A stretch of DNA of 64,000 nucleotides from Hymenobacter mellowenesis (GTDB taxonomy: Bacteria > Bacteroidota > Bacteroidia > Cytophagales > Hymenobacteraceae), in contig NZ_JAUQSX010000003.1 in the NCBI RefSeq assembly GCF_030581005.1, forward strand, positions 248,001 through 312,000. Reading direction: 5' to 3'. The notes below the pieces were generated by a model. That model did not search any database. It worked only from the letters and a program-made list of their open reading frames with translations, and was not told the origin of the DNA. Positions within the stretch are counted from its first letter, which is position 1. Each line of letters starts with the position of its first letter. Position numbers and translations under genes: made by a program. Below are positions 33,005-42,799 of this stretch, in pieces.

Positions 33005-36000
33005 ATCGTGCTGATTTGGCTCCTGCTGGCATTCCAAACCCACGCCCAAACCCGCACCATCATCCCGCTGCTCGACAATTGGCGCACCGCCGCCGACGAC
33101 CACAACCAACAGGCCCATCCCACCTTCGAACGCCCCGATTTCAACGACCAAGCCTGGCAAACCGTGGCCGTGCCCCACAACTGGGACGCCTACGAAGGCT
33201 ACCGCCGCCAGCGCCACGGCAACCGCCACGGCTACGCCTGGTACCGCAAAACCTTCGCGTCGCCCACCGCCGCAAAAGATGCCCGCAGCTTCCTGTTCTT
33301 CGAGGGTGTGGGCTCCTACGCCACCGTTTGGCTGAACGGCCGGCAGGTGGGCTACCACGCCGGGGGCCGCACCACGTTCACGCTCGAGGTAACCGCTGCC
33401 CTCAGCCCCGCCGGCCGGCCCAACGTGCTGGCCGTGCGCGCCGACCATCCGGCCAACATCCAGGACTTGCCCTGGGTGTGCGGCGGCTGCTCCGAGGAGC
33501 GAGGCTTTTCGGAAGGCTCGCAGCCCATGGGGATTTTCCGGCCCGTGTCGCTAGTCGTTACTAATTCGGTGCGCGTGGAGCCTTTCGGTGTGCATATATG
33601 GGCCGATTCCACGGTGTCGGCCCAATCGGCGCAGTTGCGAGTAGATACCGAGCTAAAAAACTACGGCGATAAGGCGCAGACGCTCACCATCACCAACCAA
33701 CTATTGGACCGGCAGGGGAGGAGTGTAGCGGAAAGCAGCACGAAGCAAAAGCTGGCAGCAGGCACAGCTACGCAGCTTCTTCAGCAACTGCCGGTGCTCA
33801 GGCAGCCGCACCTGTGGTCGCTGGCCGACCCGTATTTGTATCGGCTGGTTACGAAAATCAGCGCCAAAGGCAAGCTGCTGGATGAGCTGGAAACGCCCTA
33901 CGGCATCCGCTGGGTGAGCTGGCCGATTGGCCGGGCCGCCGCAGCTGGGCAGAAGCAGTTTTTGCTCAATGGTAAGCCGGTTTTCATTAACGGCATTGCC
34001 GAATACGAACACCTGATTGGCCAGAGCCACGCCTTCACGCCGGAGCAAATTCGCACCCGTGTGCAGATGGTAAAAGCTGCCGGCTTCAATGCCTTCCGTG
34101 ACGCTCACCAGCCGCATAACCTGCGTTATCAGGCCAATTGGGACTCGCTGGGGCTGCTGTGGTGGCCGCAACTGGCCGCCCACGTGTGGTACGACACGCC
34201 GGCCTTCCGCCAGAACTTCAAAACCATGCTCACCGATTGGGTGAAGGAGCGCCGCAACAGCCCCTCGGTAGTGCTCTGGGGCCTCGAAAACGAAAGCACC
34301 CTGCCGGCTGATTTTGCCCGCGAGTGCAGCGCCCTCATTCGCCAGCTGGACCCCACGGCCTCGCGCGAGCGCAAAATCACGACCTGCAACGGCGGCCAGG
34401 GCACTGACTGGGACGTGCCCCAAAACTGGACCGGTACCTACGGCGGCGACCCCAATCAATACGGTGCCGATGTGGCCCGGCAAGTCCTCATCGGCGAGTA
34501 CGGCGCTTGGCGCACCCTCGACCTGCACCAGTCTGGCCCGCCCGCTTTCAACAGCGGCCCGTTCAGCGAAGACCGGTTTGCGCAGTTGATGGAGCTGAAA
34601 GTGCGCCTCGCCGAAACAGCCAAAGACCAGACGGCCGGCCACTTTTTCTGGCTGCTGACCTCGCACGACAACCCCGGCCGGGTGCAGGGCGGCGAAGGCC
34701 AGCGCGAGCTCGACCGCGTGGGCCCCGTGAACTACAAGGGCCTGCTCACGCCCTGGGAAGAGCCGACGGATGCCTTCTACATGTTCCGCGCCAACTACGC
34801 GCCCAAGGAGCGGGAGCCAATGGTCTACCTTGCCTCCCACACCTGGCCCGACCGCTGGCTGACGCCCGGCCGGAAAGACAGCATCACGGTCTATTCCAAC
34901 TGCGACGAAGTGGAGCTGTTCAACGATGTGAATGCGGCTTCGCTGGGCCGCAAAAGCCGCGCTGGCGGCATTGGTACGCACTTTCAATGGGACAAAGTTG
35001 ATATCAAATACAATGTGCTTTATGCCGTGGGCTACGTGGCCGGCAAGGCCGTGGCGAAGGACTATATCGTCCTGCACCACTTGCCCAAAGCGCCGAATTT
35101 CGACCAATTCCTGGTCGATGCGCAGCCCCTTGCCCAGCCCCAGCCGGGCCTCAATTACCTCTACCGTGTGAACTGCGGCGGCCCCGCCTACCAGGACCAG
35201 CACGGCAGCATCTGGCAGGCCGACCAACCCCGCACTGACCCTAAAACCTGGGGTTCTGAGTCGTGGACGCAGGAGTTTCCGGGCATCACACCCTTCTTCG
35301 CCAGCCAGCGCCGCACGTTTGACCCCATAGCCGGCACCCGCGACTGGCCGCTGTTTCAGAGCTTCCGCTATGGCCGCGAGAAGCTGCGCTATGCCTTCCC
35401 CGTGCCCGATGGGGAGTATGCGGTTGAGCTGTATTTCGCGGAGCCCTGGCTGGGAACCGGCGGCGGGCTGGACTGCACCGGCTGTCGCTTGTTTGATGTG
35501 GCCATCAACGGTGAAACCGTGCTCAATAACCTTGACATCTGGAAGGAAGCTGGCCACGACCACGCCCTGAAAAAGACCGTGCGCGCCCGTGTGACGGGCG
35601 GCCAGCTCATCATCTCCTTCCCGCGCGTCGCCTCTGGCCAGGCACTCATTTCCGCCATTGCCATCGGCACTGCAGATGCCAGGGCGCAGCTTGCACCCGC
35701 GCCACTGCCCGTCATCGTCAACCTGAAAATCAACAACCCAGCCCAGACTGCGCAATGGTCGGCCCAAACCTGGCTCGATACGGGCACCCAGAGTTTCAGC
35801 GACGCTTCGGCAACTTTCAGCGCCTTGCCTTCTGCGCTATATGGAGCCGAATGGCTGCGCGGGCCAGGCAAGCCCAATGCCGCTGGCGGCACGTTCAGCG
35901 TCAGCACCGCCGCCGATGTGTACGTGGGCCTTGACACGAAGCAGGCAACCCATCCGGCTTGGCTCAAAGAATACGAGGATACCAAAACGAACCTCGAAAC

Positions 36001-36532
36001 CGCTGGTCCAGTCACAAGTACTTTCCGTTTGTATCGCAAGCGCTTCCCGGCCAACGCCACCGTTGCCTTCGGCCCCAATAGCAGTCCCTACATAGTAGCC
36101 GTGAACCGCGCCAGCACCATCGAGCCGGCCTACGACCTCAAGGCCATTACCGGCTACAAGCCCGCCACTGCCCGCCTTCTCGGCCCCGGCCTGATGAAGG
36201 AAACCGTCAATACCAAGGAAAGTATCGCCTTCAAAGAGCCCGCCGGCAGCGCCGTGGAGTGGACCATCCAAACCGGCGTGGCTGATACCTACTCGCTCAC
36301 CTTTCGCTACGCCAACCCGGGCGCCCGGCCACTCACCGCCCAATTTAGCCTAGCCTTGGCCGACGGCACGGTCCTCAAAACCGAAACCGTAGAACTGGTG
36401 CCCTCCAAACCAGGCAAGTGGAATTACCTCACTACCTCCACCGGCGGCATGATAAATGCCGGCAGCTACAAGGTGAAGCTCACTGCTACGGATGCGGCGG
36501 GGCTGAGCGTGTCGGGGCTGGATGTGCAGTAG
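32939..36532 (+). CDS. GH2-family multidomain hydrolase with malectin domain
   Basis: About 1197 aa, secreted. Seen: GH2 sugar-binding jelly roll (about 45-195; VWLNGRQVGYHAGG), Ig-like domain, TIM barrel (about 330-640) with acid/base Glu in VLWGLENES (about 450) and nucleophile Glu in LIGEYGAWR (about 519), a further Ig domain, a malectin domain (about 740-900; YRVNCGG, FRYGREKLRYAFPVPDGEY, VELYFAEPW) and a C-terminal beta domain. Probably a beta-glycosidase on a pectin side chain; a glucuronidase or galacturonidase role is a guess. Signal peptide LIWLLLAFQTHAQ follows a palindrome-encoded n-region. Starts at 32924 (overlapping GH95) or GTG 33008 are also possible. Confidence 0.85.
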   Translation: MMTLRLLQRFWSTTGGGKPCPYIVLIWLLLAFQTHAQTRTIIPLLDNWRTAADDHNQQAHPTFERPDFNDQAWQTVAVPHNWDAYEGYRRQRHGNRHGYAWYRKTFASPTAAKDARSFLFFEGVGSYATVWLNGRQVGYHAGGRTTFTLEVTAALSPAGRPNVLAVRADHPANIQDLPWVCGGCSEERGFSEGSQPMGIFRPVSLVVTNSVRVEPFGVHIWADSTVSAQSAQLRVDTELKNYGDKAQTLTITNQLLDRQGRSVAESSTKQKLAAGTATQLLQQLPVLRQPHLWSLADPYLYRLVTKISAKGKLLDELETPYGIRWVSWPIGRAAAAGQKQFLLNGKPVFINGIAEYEHLIGQSHAFTPEQIRTRVQMVKAAGFNAFRDAHQPHNLRYQANWDSLGLLWWPQLAAHVWYDTPAFRQNFKTMLTDWVKERRNSPSVVLWGLENESTLPADFARECSALIRQLDPTASRERKITTCNGGQGTDWDVPQNWTGTYGGDPNQYGADVARQVLIGEYGAWRTLDLHQSGPPAFNSGPFSEDRFAQLMELKVRLAETAKDQTAGHFFWLLTSHDNPGRVQGGEGQRELDRVGPVNYKGLLTPWEEPTDAFYMFRANYAPKEREPMVYLASHTWPDRWLTPGRKDSITVYSNCDEVELFNDVNAASLGRKSRAGGIGTHFQWDKVDIKYNVLYAVGYVAGKAVAKDYIVLHHLPKAPNFDQFLVDAQPLAQPQPGLNYLYRVNCGGPAYQDQHGSIWQADQPRTDPKTWGSESWTQEFPGITPFFASQRRTFDPIAGTRDWPLFQSFRYGREKLRYAFPVPDGEYAVELYFAEPWLGTGGGLDCTGCRLFDVAINGETVLNNLDIWKEAGHDHALKKTVRARVTGGQLIISFPRVASGQALISAIAIGTADARAQLAPAPLPVIVNLKINNPAQTAQWSAQTWLDTGTQSFSDASATFSALPSALYGAEWLRGPGKPNAAGGTFSVSTAADVYVGLDTKQATHPAWLKEYEDTKTNLETAGPVTSTFRLYRKRFPANATVAFGPNSSPYIVAVNRASTIEPAYDLKAITGYKPATARLLGPGLMKETVNTKESIAFKEPAGSAVEWTIQTGVADTYSLTFRYANPGARPLTAQFSLALADGTVLKTETVELVPSKPGKWNYLTTSTGGMINAGSYKVKLTATDAAGLSVSGLDVQ

Positions 36533-36537
36533 GCGGT

Positions 36538-36640
36538 CACCTCACCCCCGGCCCCTCTCCCGCGGAGAGGGGTGCCTAACGATTACCAGCCGCGCCGCCG
36601 TGGCTCCCCTCTCCGCGGGAGAGGGGCCGGGGGTGAGGTG
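36538..36640. repeat. Long palindrome, family C
   Basis: Outer arms CACCTCACCCCCGGCCCC and complement, with inner CCCGCGGAGAGGGG self-complementary segments in each arm, so alternate folds are possible. Between the GH2 stop and the symporter gene. Confidence 0.92.
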
Positions 36641-36773
36641 CCCTGCGCTAAGATGTTACAATAGGAGGCTAACAATCTACACGGCCTCCGCCGGCCCCGC
36701 CGGTAAATTTGCTATTGACTACGGCAGCCCTCTTTTCCGGCTCAATGTCGCGGCAATTTGGTAATATGGCCTC

Positions 36774-38372
36774 ATGAGCAATTTGCGAGTTCTTGACCTT
36801 GTTATCATTGCGCTGTATCTGGCGGCCATGATTGCCGTAGGCGCCTGGTTTGCCCGGAAAAACGACAGCGCCGAGCAATATTCCAGCGCTTCCGGCCTGA
36901 TTCCGGGCTGGGCCATTGGCATGTCCATCTACGCTACTTTTCTGAGTAGCAACACCTTTCTGGGCGTGCCGGGCAAAGCTTTTGGCACCAACTGGAACGC
37001 CTTTGTTTTCAGCATTTCCATGCCGCTGGCGGCTTGGGTAGCTACCAAATATTTCGTGCCGTTCTACCGTAGCACCGGCGAAATATCGGCCTACACGCAC
37101 CTGGAGCACCGTTTTGGCAGCTGGGCGCGCACCTATGCGGTGGCCTGCTTCCTGCTCACGCAGCTGGCCCGCATCGGCTCCATCTTCTTCGGCATTGCCC
37201 TCACCTTGCAGGCCCTCACCGGCTTCTCCATGGAGTGGATTATGCTCATCACCGGCAGCTGCATCATCGTCTACACGGTGCTGGGCGGCATCGAGGCTGT
37301 TATCTGGACCGAGGTGGTGCAGGGCGTGGTTAAGACCTTCGGCGCGCTGCTGATTCTGTACCTGATTGTGACCAACATGCCGGGCGGCTTCGCCAAAATT
37401 GTGGCCATCGGCGAGCAGCAGCACAAGTTCAGCCTCGGCGGTTTCTCGCCTGATTTCACGCAATCAACCTTCTGGGTGGTGCTGCTCTATGGCTTCTTCA
37501 TCAACCTCAACAACTTCGGGGTCGACCAGAACTACGTGCAGCGCTACCACACCGCTACGTCGGCCAAGCAGGCGGCTAAGTCTATCTGGCTCTGCGTGTT
37601 GATTTACGTGCCGGCCTCGCTGCTGTTCTTTGTTATCGGTTCGGCGCTGTTTGCCTACTACCAGGTGCACCCCGAGCTGATTGAGGCCGTGAAACTGAAA
37701 GTGGCCGCTGAGAAGCTGCCCCTCAGCGCTACCGCCGGCCAGATTGCCCAGGCCGCCGCCGCCCTGCAGCCCGCCGACTACGGCGATAAGGTGATGCCGC
37801 ACTTCATGGTGACGAAAATCCCGCCCGGCTTCGTCGGCCTCATCGTGTCGGCCATTCTGTCGGCGGCCATGAGCACCATCAGCTCGGGCATGAACGCCTC
37901 GGCCACCGTCTTCACCGTCGACATCTACCAGCGCTACTTCCGGCCCAACCTCAGCGTGAAGCAAACCATGCGCAGCCTGCACATCGGCACCGTGCTGGTG
38001 GGCTTGGCGGGTATGGGCGTGGGCATCGCCATGATTGGCGTGAAAAGTGTGCTCGACGTGTGGTGGCAGTTGTCGGGCATCTTCGCGGCGGGCATGCTGG
38101 GCTTGTTCCTGCTCGGCATCATCAGCCGCCAGACGCGCAACGCTGAGGCGCTCACCGCCACCATCATCGGCGTGCTGGTCATCCTCTGGCTCACGCTCTC
38201 GCCCAAGCTGCCCGAGGGCCTGGCCGGGCTGCGCAATCCGCTGCACCAGAGTATGGTGATTGTGGTGGGCACGCTCACCATTTTCCTGCTGGGTTTGCTG
38301 CTCACGCGCTTCCGCCAGCGCCGTGCCGCACCCCTCGCCTCCGAAGAAATCCTAACACAGTCCGTCCATTAG
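36774..38372 (+). CDS. Sodium:solute symporter (SSS/SLC5 family)
   Basis: Inner-membrane sodium-coupled sugar or sugar-acid importer. 532 aa with about 13 hydrophobic helices. Seen: IALYLAAMIAVGAWFARKN at the first helix, WAIGMSIYATFLSSNTFLGVPG (the SSS core with Ser/Thr-rich sodium-site helix), VIWTEVVQGVVKTFGA and the later AILSAAMSTISSGMNASATVFTVDIY signature. 51 bp before a DapA-family aldolase, with which it probably forms an uptake-and-cleavage pair. The solute is unknown; a monosaccharide or keto-acid released by the locus enzymes is expected. Confidence 0.93.
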   Translation: MSNLRVLDLVIIALYLAAMIAVGAWFARKNDSAEQYSSASGLIPGWAIGMSIYATFLSSNTFLGVPGKAFGTNWNAFVFSISMPLAAWVATKYFVPFYRSTGEISAYTHLEHRFGSWARTYAVACFLLTQLARIGSIFFGIALTLQALTGFSMEWIMLITGSCIIVYTVLGGIEAVIWTEVVQGVVKTFGALLILYLIVTNMPGGFAKIVAIGEQQHKFSLGGFSPDFTQSTFWVVLLYGFFINLNNFGVDQNYVQRYHTATSAKQAAKSIWLCVLIYVPASLLFFVIGSALFAYYQVHPELIEAVKLKVAAEKLPLSATAGQIAQAAAALQPADYGDKVMPHFMVTKIPPGFVGLIVSAILSAAMSTISSGMNASATVFTVDIYQRYFRPNLSVKQTMRSLHIGTVLVGLAGMGVGIAMIGVKSVLDVWWQLSGIFAAGMLGLFLLGIISRQTRNAEALTATIIGVLVILWLTLSPKLPEGLAGLRNPLHQSMVIVVGTLTIFLLGLLLTRFRQRRAAPLASEEILTQSVH

Positions 38373-38423
38373 CCGGCCCACATTTACAACCTCCGCGGCT
38401 CACCCGCCCCAGCCTTTATCCTT

Positions 38424-39350
38424 ATGAAAAATGCATCCAAGGGATTTATCCCCGTTATGCTCATGCCCTTTCAAAACGACGGGCAAATTGATTATCCGGC
38501 CCTTACTGGACTGACGGAGATGTATTTAAAAGCCGGGGCCGTCGGCCTCTTCGCCAATTGCCTCTCCAGCGAGATGTTCGAGCTGAGCGCTGAGGAGCGC
38601 CTGCAAAGCATTCGCCACATCGTGGACGTGGCGGGCGGCGCGGTGCCCGTGGTGGCCACCGGCACCTTCGCTGGCGCCCTCAACGAGCAGGCCGATTTCG
38701 TGAAGCAAGTCTACGAAGCCGGTACTGAGGCCGTCATCGTCATCACCGGCCTGCTGGCCGCGCAAGAGGAGTCCGACGCCGTGTTCAACGAGCGGTTCCA
38801 CCGCCTGTTGGATTGGACCAGCGGCGTGCCCCTGGGCTTCTACGAGTGCCCTGAGCCCTACAAGCGCGTCCTCACGGCCGAGCAGTTAGGCCAGTTCGTA
38901 GCCACCGGCCGCGTCACTTACCACAAAGACACCTGCCTTGATATTGAGCAGATTCGGGCCAAGCTGGCCGCCACCGCGGGCCACAAATTTGGTCTGTATG
39001 ATGCCTACATGGGCCACGCCGTGGAGTCGTTGAAAGCCGGAGCTGCCGGGCTATCCTGCATCCAGGGCAATTTCTTTCCCGAACTCATCGTGTGGCTCTG
39101 CCGCAACTACGATAACGCCTCGCTGCAGCACGAAGTAGCTGAGGTGCAGGAGTTCTTCATCAAGAACATGGGCGTGATGCACGACGTGTACCCTACCGTG
39201 GCCAAGTACTCGCTCAAGCAGCGCGGGGTAGATATTTCCACCTTCACCCGCCGCAAGGTGGGGAATTTTACCGGCACCGTGCGGGCTGGGGTAGAGGCGT
39301 TGTATGGCGACTACAGCACGTTGAGCCGGCAACTGGAATTGGTGGCATAG
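38424..39350 (+). CDS. DapA/NAL-family pyruvate-dependent aldolase
   Basis: Class I aldolase or dehydratase, cytoplasmic TIM barrel. 308 aa. Seen: GFIPVMLMPFQNDGQIDYPAL at the start, the family Tyr in GFYECP (Tyr140) and Schiff-base Lys in YHKDTC (Lys168). The canonical GGT/S-x-G substrate loop reads LFANCLSSE, so it is not a standard dihydrodipicolinate synthase. Follows the symporter by 51 bp. Likely cleaves a 2-keto-3-deoxy acid from pectin sugars (2-keto-3-deoxy-fuconate, Kdo- or Dha-derived, or KDG) to pyruvate plus an aldehyde; which one is not visible. Confidence 0.85.
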   Translation: MKNASKGFIPVMLMPFQNDGQIDYPALTGLTEMYLKAGAVGLFANCLSSEMFELSAEERLQSIRHIVDVAGGAVPVVATGTFAGALNEQADFVKQVYEAGTEAVIVITGLLAAQEESDAVFNERFHRLLDWTSGVPLGFYECPEPYKRVLTAEQLGQFVATGRVTYHKDTCLDIEQIRAKLAATAGHKFGLYDAYMGHAVESLKAGAAGLSCIQGNFFPELIVWLCRNYDNASLQHEVAEVQEFFIKNMGVMHDVYPTVAKYSLKQRGVDISTFTRRKVGNFTGTVRAGVEALYGDYSTLSRQLELVA

Positions 39351-39376
39351 ATAGTAAAAGGCTATAGACAAAGGTA

Positions 39377-39491
39377 GAACGTCATGCTGAGCGTAGCCGA
39401 GGCATCTCGCGTGCAGCAGTAATCAAAATCGATTCAACGATTGAGTTACTGCCACACGCGAGATGTCTCGGCTGCGCTTAGCATGACGTTC
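39377..39491. repeat. Long palindrome, family A, between convergent genes
   Basis: Arms GAACGTCATGCTGAGCG and complement, about 35 bp, around a loop with AATCGATT. Sits between the convergent aldolase and AraC genes, where a bidirectional terminator would be expected. Confidence 0.92.
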
Positions 39492-39506
39492 TGTTTAAAT
39501 ACTGCC

Positions 39507-40403
39507 TTACGCCGCCATGGCCAGTTCCTTGTGGTTGTGCAGGTATTTTTTCTTGTATTCCAGCGGCGTCATCTTCGTGATTTTCTTGAAGTGACGGTAG
39601 AAATTCGACACGTTATTAAAGCCACATTCAAAACAGACGACCTCCGTTGGTAGCTTGTCCTCAATCAATTGCCGGCAGGCTTGGCTGATGCGGATTTCGA
39701 TGAGAAAATCATAGTACGTTTTCTTCGTAATCAGCTTGAAATAGCGGCAGAAGGACGTGACGCTCAGGTTGCTGATGGACGCAATTTCGTCCAATGTGAT
39801 TTCCTTCTTGTAGTTCGACAGCGTGTAATTGCACACCTTGTTGATGCGCTGCACGTCCGACTCATTGCTCTGCTTGAAGGCGTGGTGCTCCGAGGCGATG
39901 GTCTGGGTTTCCGTGGTTTCGGAAAGCACTTTCAGGATGGAGAGGAAGATGATGATGCGGTCGAGGTCCGTGGCGTTGACCGCCTGGCGCATGAGAGGCG
40001 CCAGCTTGGCCTTGGCCTTGCCGGTGATGAGCAGGCCGCTTTTGGCTTTCTCGAACAGCTTGGGGATGAGGTAGGCCTCGGGCAGGCCGAAGAGGTAACG
40101 ACCCAAGCACTCGGGCAGAAACTGGATAACGATGGCCTCGACCTGCTTCTCCGGGTTGCCCTGGAAATACTCTTCGTTGCAGCGCCACACGTGCGGCAGA
40201 TTGGCGCCCACGAGCACCATCTCGCCCGCCGAAAAATTGTCAATATTGTCGCCGATGAGCCGCACGCCCTCCCCCTTAATGGTATAGACCAGCTCCAGCT
40301 CGGGGTGGTAGTGCCAGGTGGTACCAAAATACGATTTCACGTCGTGGCGAATGCTGAAAGAGCTCTGCGGAGCAACCGGGACTTTGTGGAAATGCGCTTT
40401 CAT
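39507..40403 (-). CDS. AraC-family transcriptional regulator
   Basis: Likely regulator of the locus. 298 aa. N-terminal cupin sensor (about 10-110; HYHPELELVYTIKGEGVRLIGD, GANLPHVW) and a C-terminal double helix-turn-helix (about 190-285; ITLDEIASISNLSVTSFCRYFK and the PLEYKKKYL tail; conserved ECGFNNVSNFYRHFKK). Divergent from the isomerase-like gene, with candidate operators in the shared 554-bp region. No hybrid two-component or sigma/anti-sigma regulator is seen in the window, so this is the only candidate local regulator. The inducer is unknown. Confidence 0.93.
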   Translation of the reverse strand: MKAHFHKVPVAPQSSFSIRHDVKSYFGTTWHYHPELELVYTIKGEGVRLIGDNIDNFSAGEMVLVGANLPHVWRCNEEYFQGNPEKQVEAIVIQFLPECLGRYLFGLPEAYLIPKLFEKAKSGLLITGKAKAKLAPLMRQAVNATDLDRIIIFLSILKVLSETTETQTIASEHHAFKQSNESDVQRINKVCNYTLSNYKKEITLDEIASISNLSVTSFCRYFKLITKKTYYDFLIEIRISQACRQLIEDKLPTEVVCFECGFNNVSNFYRHFKKITKMTPLEYKKKYLHNHKELAMAA

Positions 40404-40550
40404 GGGAGTGAGGATTTGGTGGGAATTGGGAGCGAAGTGGTTGGGCGGGAGGTTGGTCCGCTACTTAGTTGCGAAATCGATTGTGTAGAAGGGCGAAAAG
40501 GCGAATCAGCAAAACGGAGTTCAAGGCAGCAAAAAAGTCGTTGGAGCAGG

Positions 40551-40568
40551 CTTCTCTAGGATATTATC
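40551..40568 (-). promoter_or_regulatory. Locus-wide promoter/operator motif, site B
   Basis: Minus strand reads GATAATATCCTAGAGAAG, pointing at the AraC start about 150 bp away. The core extends into a perfect palindrome AGGATATTATCCT, which could bind a dimer. Confidence 0.55.
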
Positions 40569-40788
40569 CTGGGCGCTAAGAAGCTTAAAACTCATTGACA
40601 ATGGATAAAATCAGTCAGTAAGTAGTCACTAAACTATAACCCTCCAAAAGCTGAACTCTCCTGTACTTGCCTGCTCTGGCGTTCTGAAGGACTAAATGGA
40701 CCGAAAAATTTCCGTTCCGGCACGAGGAGAGGGGTTGATTTTTGCTTCAGGCCCGGAAAATAGCTTAGGGCAGTGCACGCCATCGCAT

Positions 40789-40812
40789 GGTAATATCCTA
40801 CACTAAGTAGGC
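40789..40812 (+). promoter_or_regulatory. Locus-wide promoter/operator motif, site C
   Basis: GGTAATATCCTACACTAAG, followed by GGCAAAAATCCGGAGG. Best match to site E (10595) and points toward the isomerase-like gene about 150 bp away. Confidence 0.6.
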
Positions 40813-40957
40813 AAAAATCCGGAGGCTTACGGGCGAATATGCTGGCAAATTTGTCTACCCACTCAACCCGGATTTTTTCTGCCCAAACCCGCGCGCCAAC
40901 CCAGTTCTCTCTGGTAGTGCGCGGTGGTTTCGGCCCCACCATTTACCGTTACAGCCC

Positions 40958-42631
40958 GTGGCCTCATTTCCTGCCAACGAAGTTCTGCTCCTTGCCAGCG
41001 GCGACCTGCGCCTGGCCGCCAACCAAAACTGCTGGGCCGCCCAGCAGGCCATGGAAGCCCAACTCACCACCGCCCTCGAAAAGCAGGGCTGGACGGTGAA
41101 GCGCGCCCACGCCTACGACCCTGAGAAGCAACACGGCTTCCTCGATTCGCAGAAAATGGGTATGGAGGTGTTCCGGCACATCAATCCCCGGCAGCCGCTC
41201 ATCGTGGCCGAAAGCGTGTGGCAGTATTCGCACCACGTGCTGGCCGGCCTCACCACCCACCAAGGCCCCATGCTGACGGTGGCCAACTGGAGCGGGCAGT
41301 GGCCCGGCTTGGTGGGCATGCTCAATCTGAACGGCTGCCTCACTAAGGCCGGCGTGAGCTACAGCACGCTCTGGAGCGAGGATTTTACGGATGCATTTTT
41401 TGAGAAAGGCCTGACACAGTGGCTGGAGCAAGGCCATATCACACAGGACGAGCGCCACGTGAAGAGCTTCGCCGCCGCTACGCTGCCAGCCACGGAAGAA
41501 CATACCGGCCGCACCTTCGGCCGGAAATTCCGGCAGCACAAGGCCATCATGGGCGTGTTTGACGAGGGCTGCATGGGCATGTACAACGCCATTGTGCCCG
41601 ACGAGCTGTTGCACGCCACTGGCATCTTCAAGGAGCGCCTCAGCCAGGCCAGCCTCTACGCCGCCATGCGCACCGTGACCGACGCCGAAGCCCAGGCCGT
41701 GCTCGACTGGCTGCTGGCCCGCGGCATGAAGTTCAACTGGGGGACCGACGAGGCCACCCAACTCACCAAAGCCCAGACGCTGGAGCAGTGCAAAATGTAT
41801 ATTGCCGCCGTGCGTATCGCCGATGAGTTCGGCTGCGACACCATCGGCATCCAGTATCAGCAGGGCCTCAAGGACCTGACCGTGGCCAGCGACCTGGCCG
41901 AGGGACTCCTCAATAATGCCGACCGCCCCCCGGTGTTCTCCACCACCGGCGAGGAGCTGTACGCCGGCCAGGCGCTGCCCCACTTCAACGAAGTGGATGA
42001 GTGCGCCGGCCTCGACGCCCTGCTCACCTACCGCCTTTGGAACGAGCTGGGCCTGAGCGGCGAAACCACGCTGCACGACCTGCGCTGGGGCCAAAGCTTC
42101 GACACCGGCGACGGCGACGAATTTGTGTGGGTATTCCTGATTTCGGGTGCCGCCCCGCCGGCGCACTTCGTGGATGGCTACGCGGGCACCAGCAGCGAGC
42201 GCCAGCCCGCCATGTATTTTCGCCTCGGTGGCGGCAGCGTGCGCGGGGTGAGCCGCCCCGGCTCCATCGTGTGGAGCCGCGTGTACGTGATGGACGGCAA
42301 GCTGCACTGCGACCTCGGCGTGGGCGAAGCCGTGGCCCTGCCCGCCGCCGAAACCCAGCGCCGCTGGCAGGAAACGACGCCCGAATGGCCCATCATGCAC
42401 GCCGTGCTCTGCGGCGTGAGCCGCGACCAGATGATGGCCCGCCACAAGGCCAACCACATCCAGGTGGTGTATGCGCCCTACGCGGCCAAGGCCCACCAGC
42501 TTTGCCGCATCAAGGCCGCCGCGCTGGCCGAACTGGGCATCGAAGTGCATTTCTGCGGCGATGTAAAGGGCCTGACCAAAGCAACGGAAGCGGCGATAGT
42601 GCCGGCTGAGCTGGTGATTGCGGCTGGGTGA
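40958..42631 (+). CDS. L-fucose/L-arabinose isomerase-fold protein
   Basis: 557 aa, cytoplasmic (no signal), GTG start; no better in-frame ATG upstream. Seen: N-terminal alpha/beta domain ([39 protein letters not shown]), a middle domain with [19 protein letters not shown] containing candidate metal-ligand acids (Glu/Asp in FDEGCMGM), [31 protein letters not shown] and a C-terminal beta-rich region. This is the fucose isomerase superfamily pattern, but divergent. Likely isomerises an aldose or acid from the glycan; RG-II offers several rare sugars. Transcribed away from the AraC gene and followed by PL1. Confidence 0.72.
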   Translation: MASFPANEVLLLASGDLRLAANQNCWAAQQAMEAQLTTALEKQGWTVKRAHAYDPEKQHGFLDSQKMGMEVFRHINPRQPLIVAESVWQYSHHVLAGLTTHQGPMLTVANWSGQWPGLVGMLNLNGCLTKAGVSYSTLWSEDFTDAFFEKGLTQWLEQGHITQDERHVKSFAAATLPATEEHTGRTFGRKFRQHKAIMGVFDEGCMGMYNAIVPDELLHATGIFKERLSQASLYAAMRTVTDAEAQAVLDWLLARGMKFNWGTDEATQLTKAQTLEQCKMYIAAVRIADEFGCDTIGIQYQQGLKDLTVASDLAEGLLNNADRPPVFSTTGEELYAGQALPHFNEVDECAGLDALLTYRLWNELGLSGETTLHDLRWGQSFDTGDGDEFVWVFLISGAAPPAHFVDGYAGTSSERQPAMYFRLGGGSVRGVSRPGSIVWSRVYVMDGKLHCDLGVGEAVALPAAETQRRWQETTPEWPIMHAVLCGVSRDQMMARHKANHIQVVYAPYAAKAHQLCRIKAAALAELGIEVHFCGDVKGLTKATEAAIVPAELVIAAG

Positions 42632-42648
42632 AGGCTATGTTGAATACC

Positions 42649-42764
42649 GTCATGCTCATCTAGCGTCCGCGCAGTCGAAGCATCTCTACTTCAGCACTAA
42701 TCAATGATAGTCGCAACGAAGAGGTAGAGATGCTTCGACTGCGCGGACGCTAGATGAGCATGAC
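42649..42764. repeat. Long palindrome, family A (long-stem variant)
   Basis: Arms of about 41 bp (GTCATGCTCATCTAGCGTCC and complement), perfect or nearly so; an 18-bp segment TCATCTAGCGTCCGCGCA replaces the usual TGAGCG part. Between the isomerase-like gene and PL1. Confidence 0.93.
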
Positions 42765-42799
42765 GTTCTAAGATACCAAAACCACCCCACCCACCCAAC

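Larger units (their letters stand above)
40404..40957. promoter_or_regulatory. 554-bp divergent regulatory region (AraC / isomerase-like)
   Basis: No gene is supported here. Contents: ATCGATTGTGTAGAAG at 40476-40491, GCAGCAAAAAAGTCG at 40526-40540 (identical 15-mer at 55149-55163), a palindromic AGGATATTATCCT at 40558-40570 and a motif copy at 40789-40812. Longest gene-free stretch of the window and the only one with two motif copies, one facing each gene. Confidence 0.7.

Noticed and set aside
40634..40942. 102-codon minus-strand open frame in the AraC/isomerase gap
   Set aside because: No domain or start context, and it overlaps a promoter motif; better read as regulatory DNA.
40964..42550. 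528-codon minus-strand open frame
   Set aside because: Antisense of the isomerase-like gene; no recognisable fold and it runs across that gene's conserved motifs.
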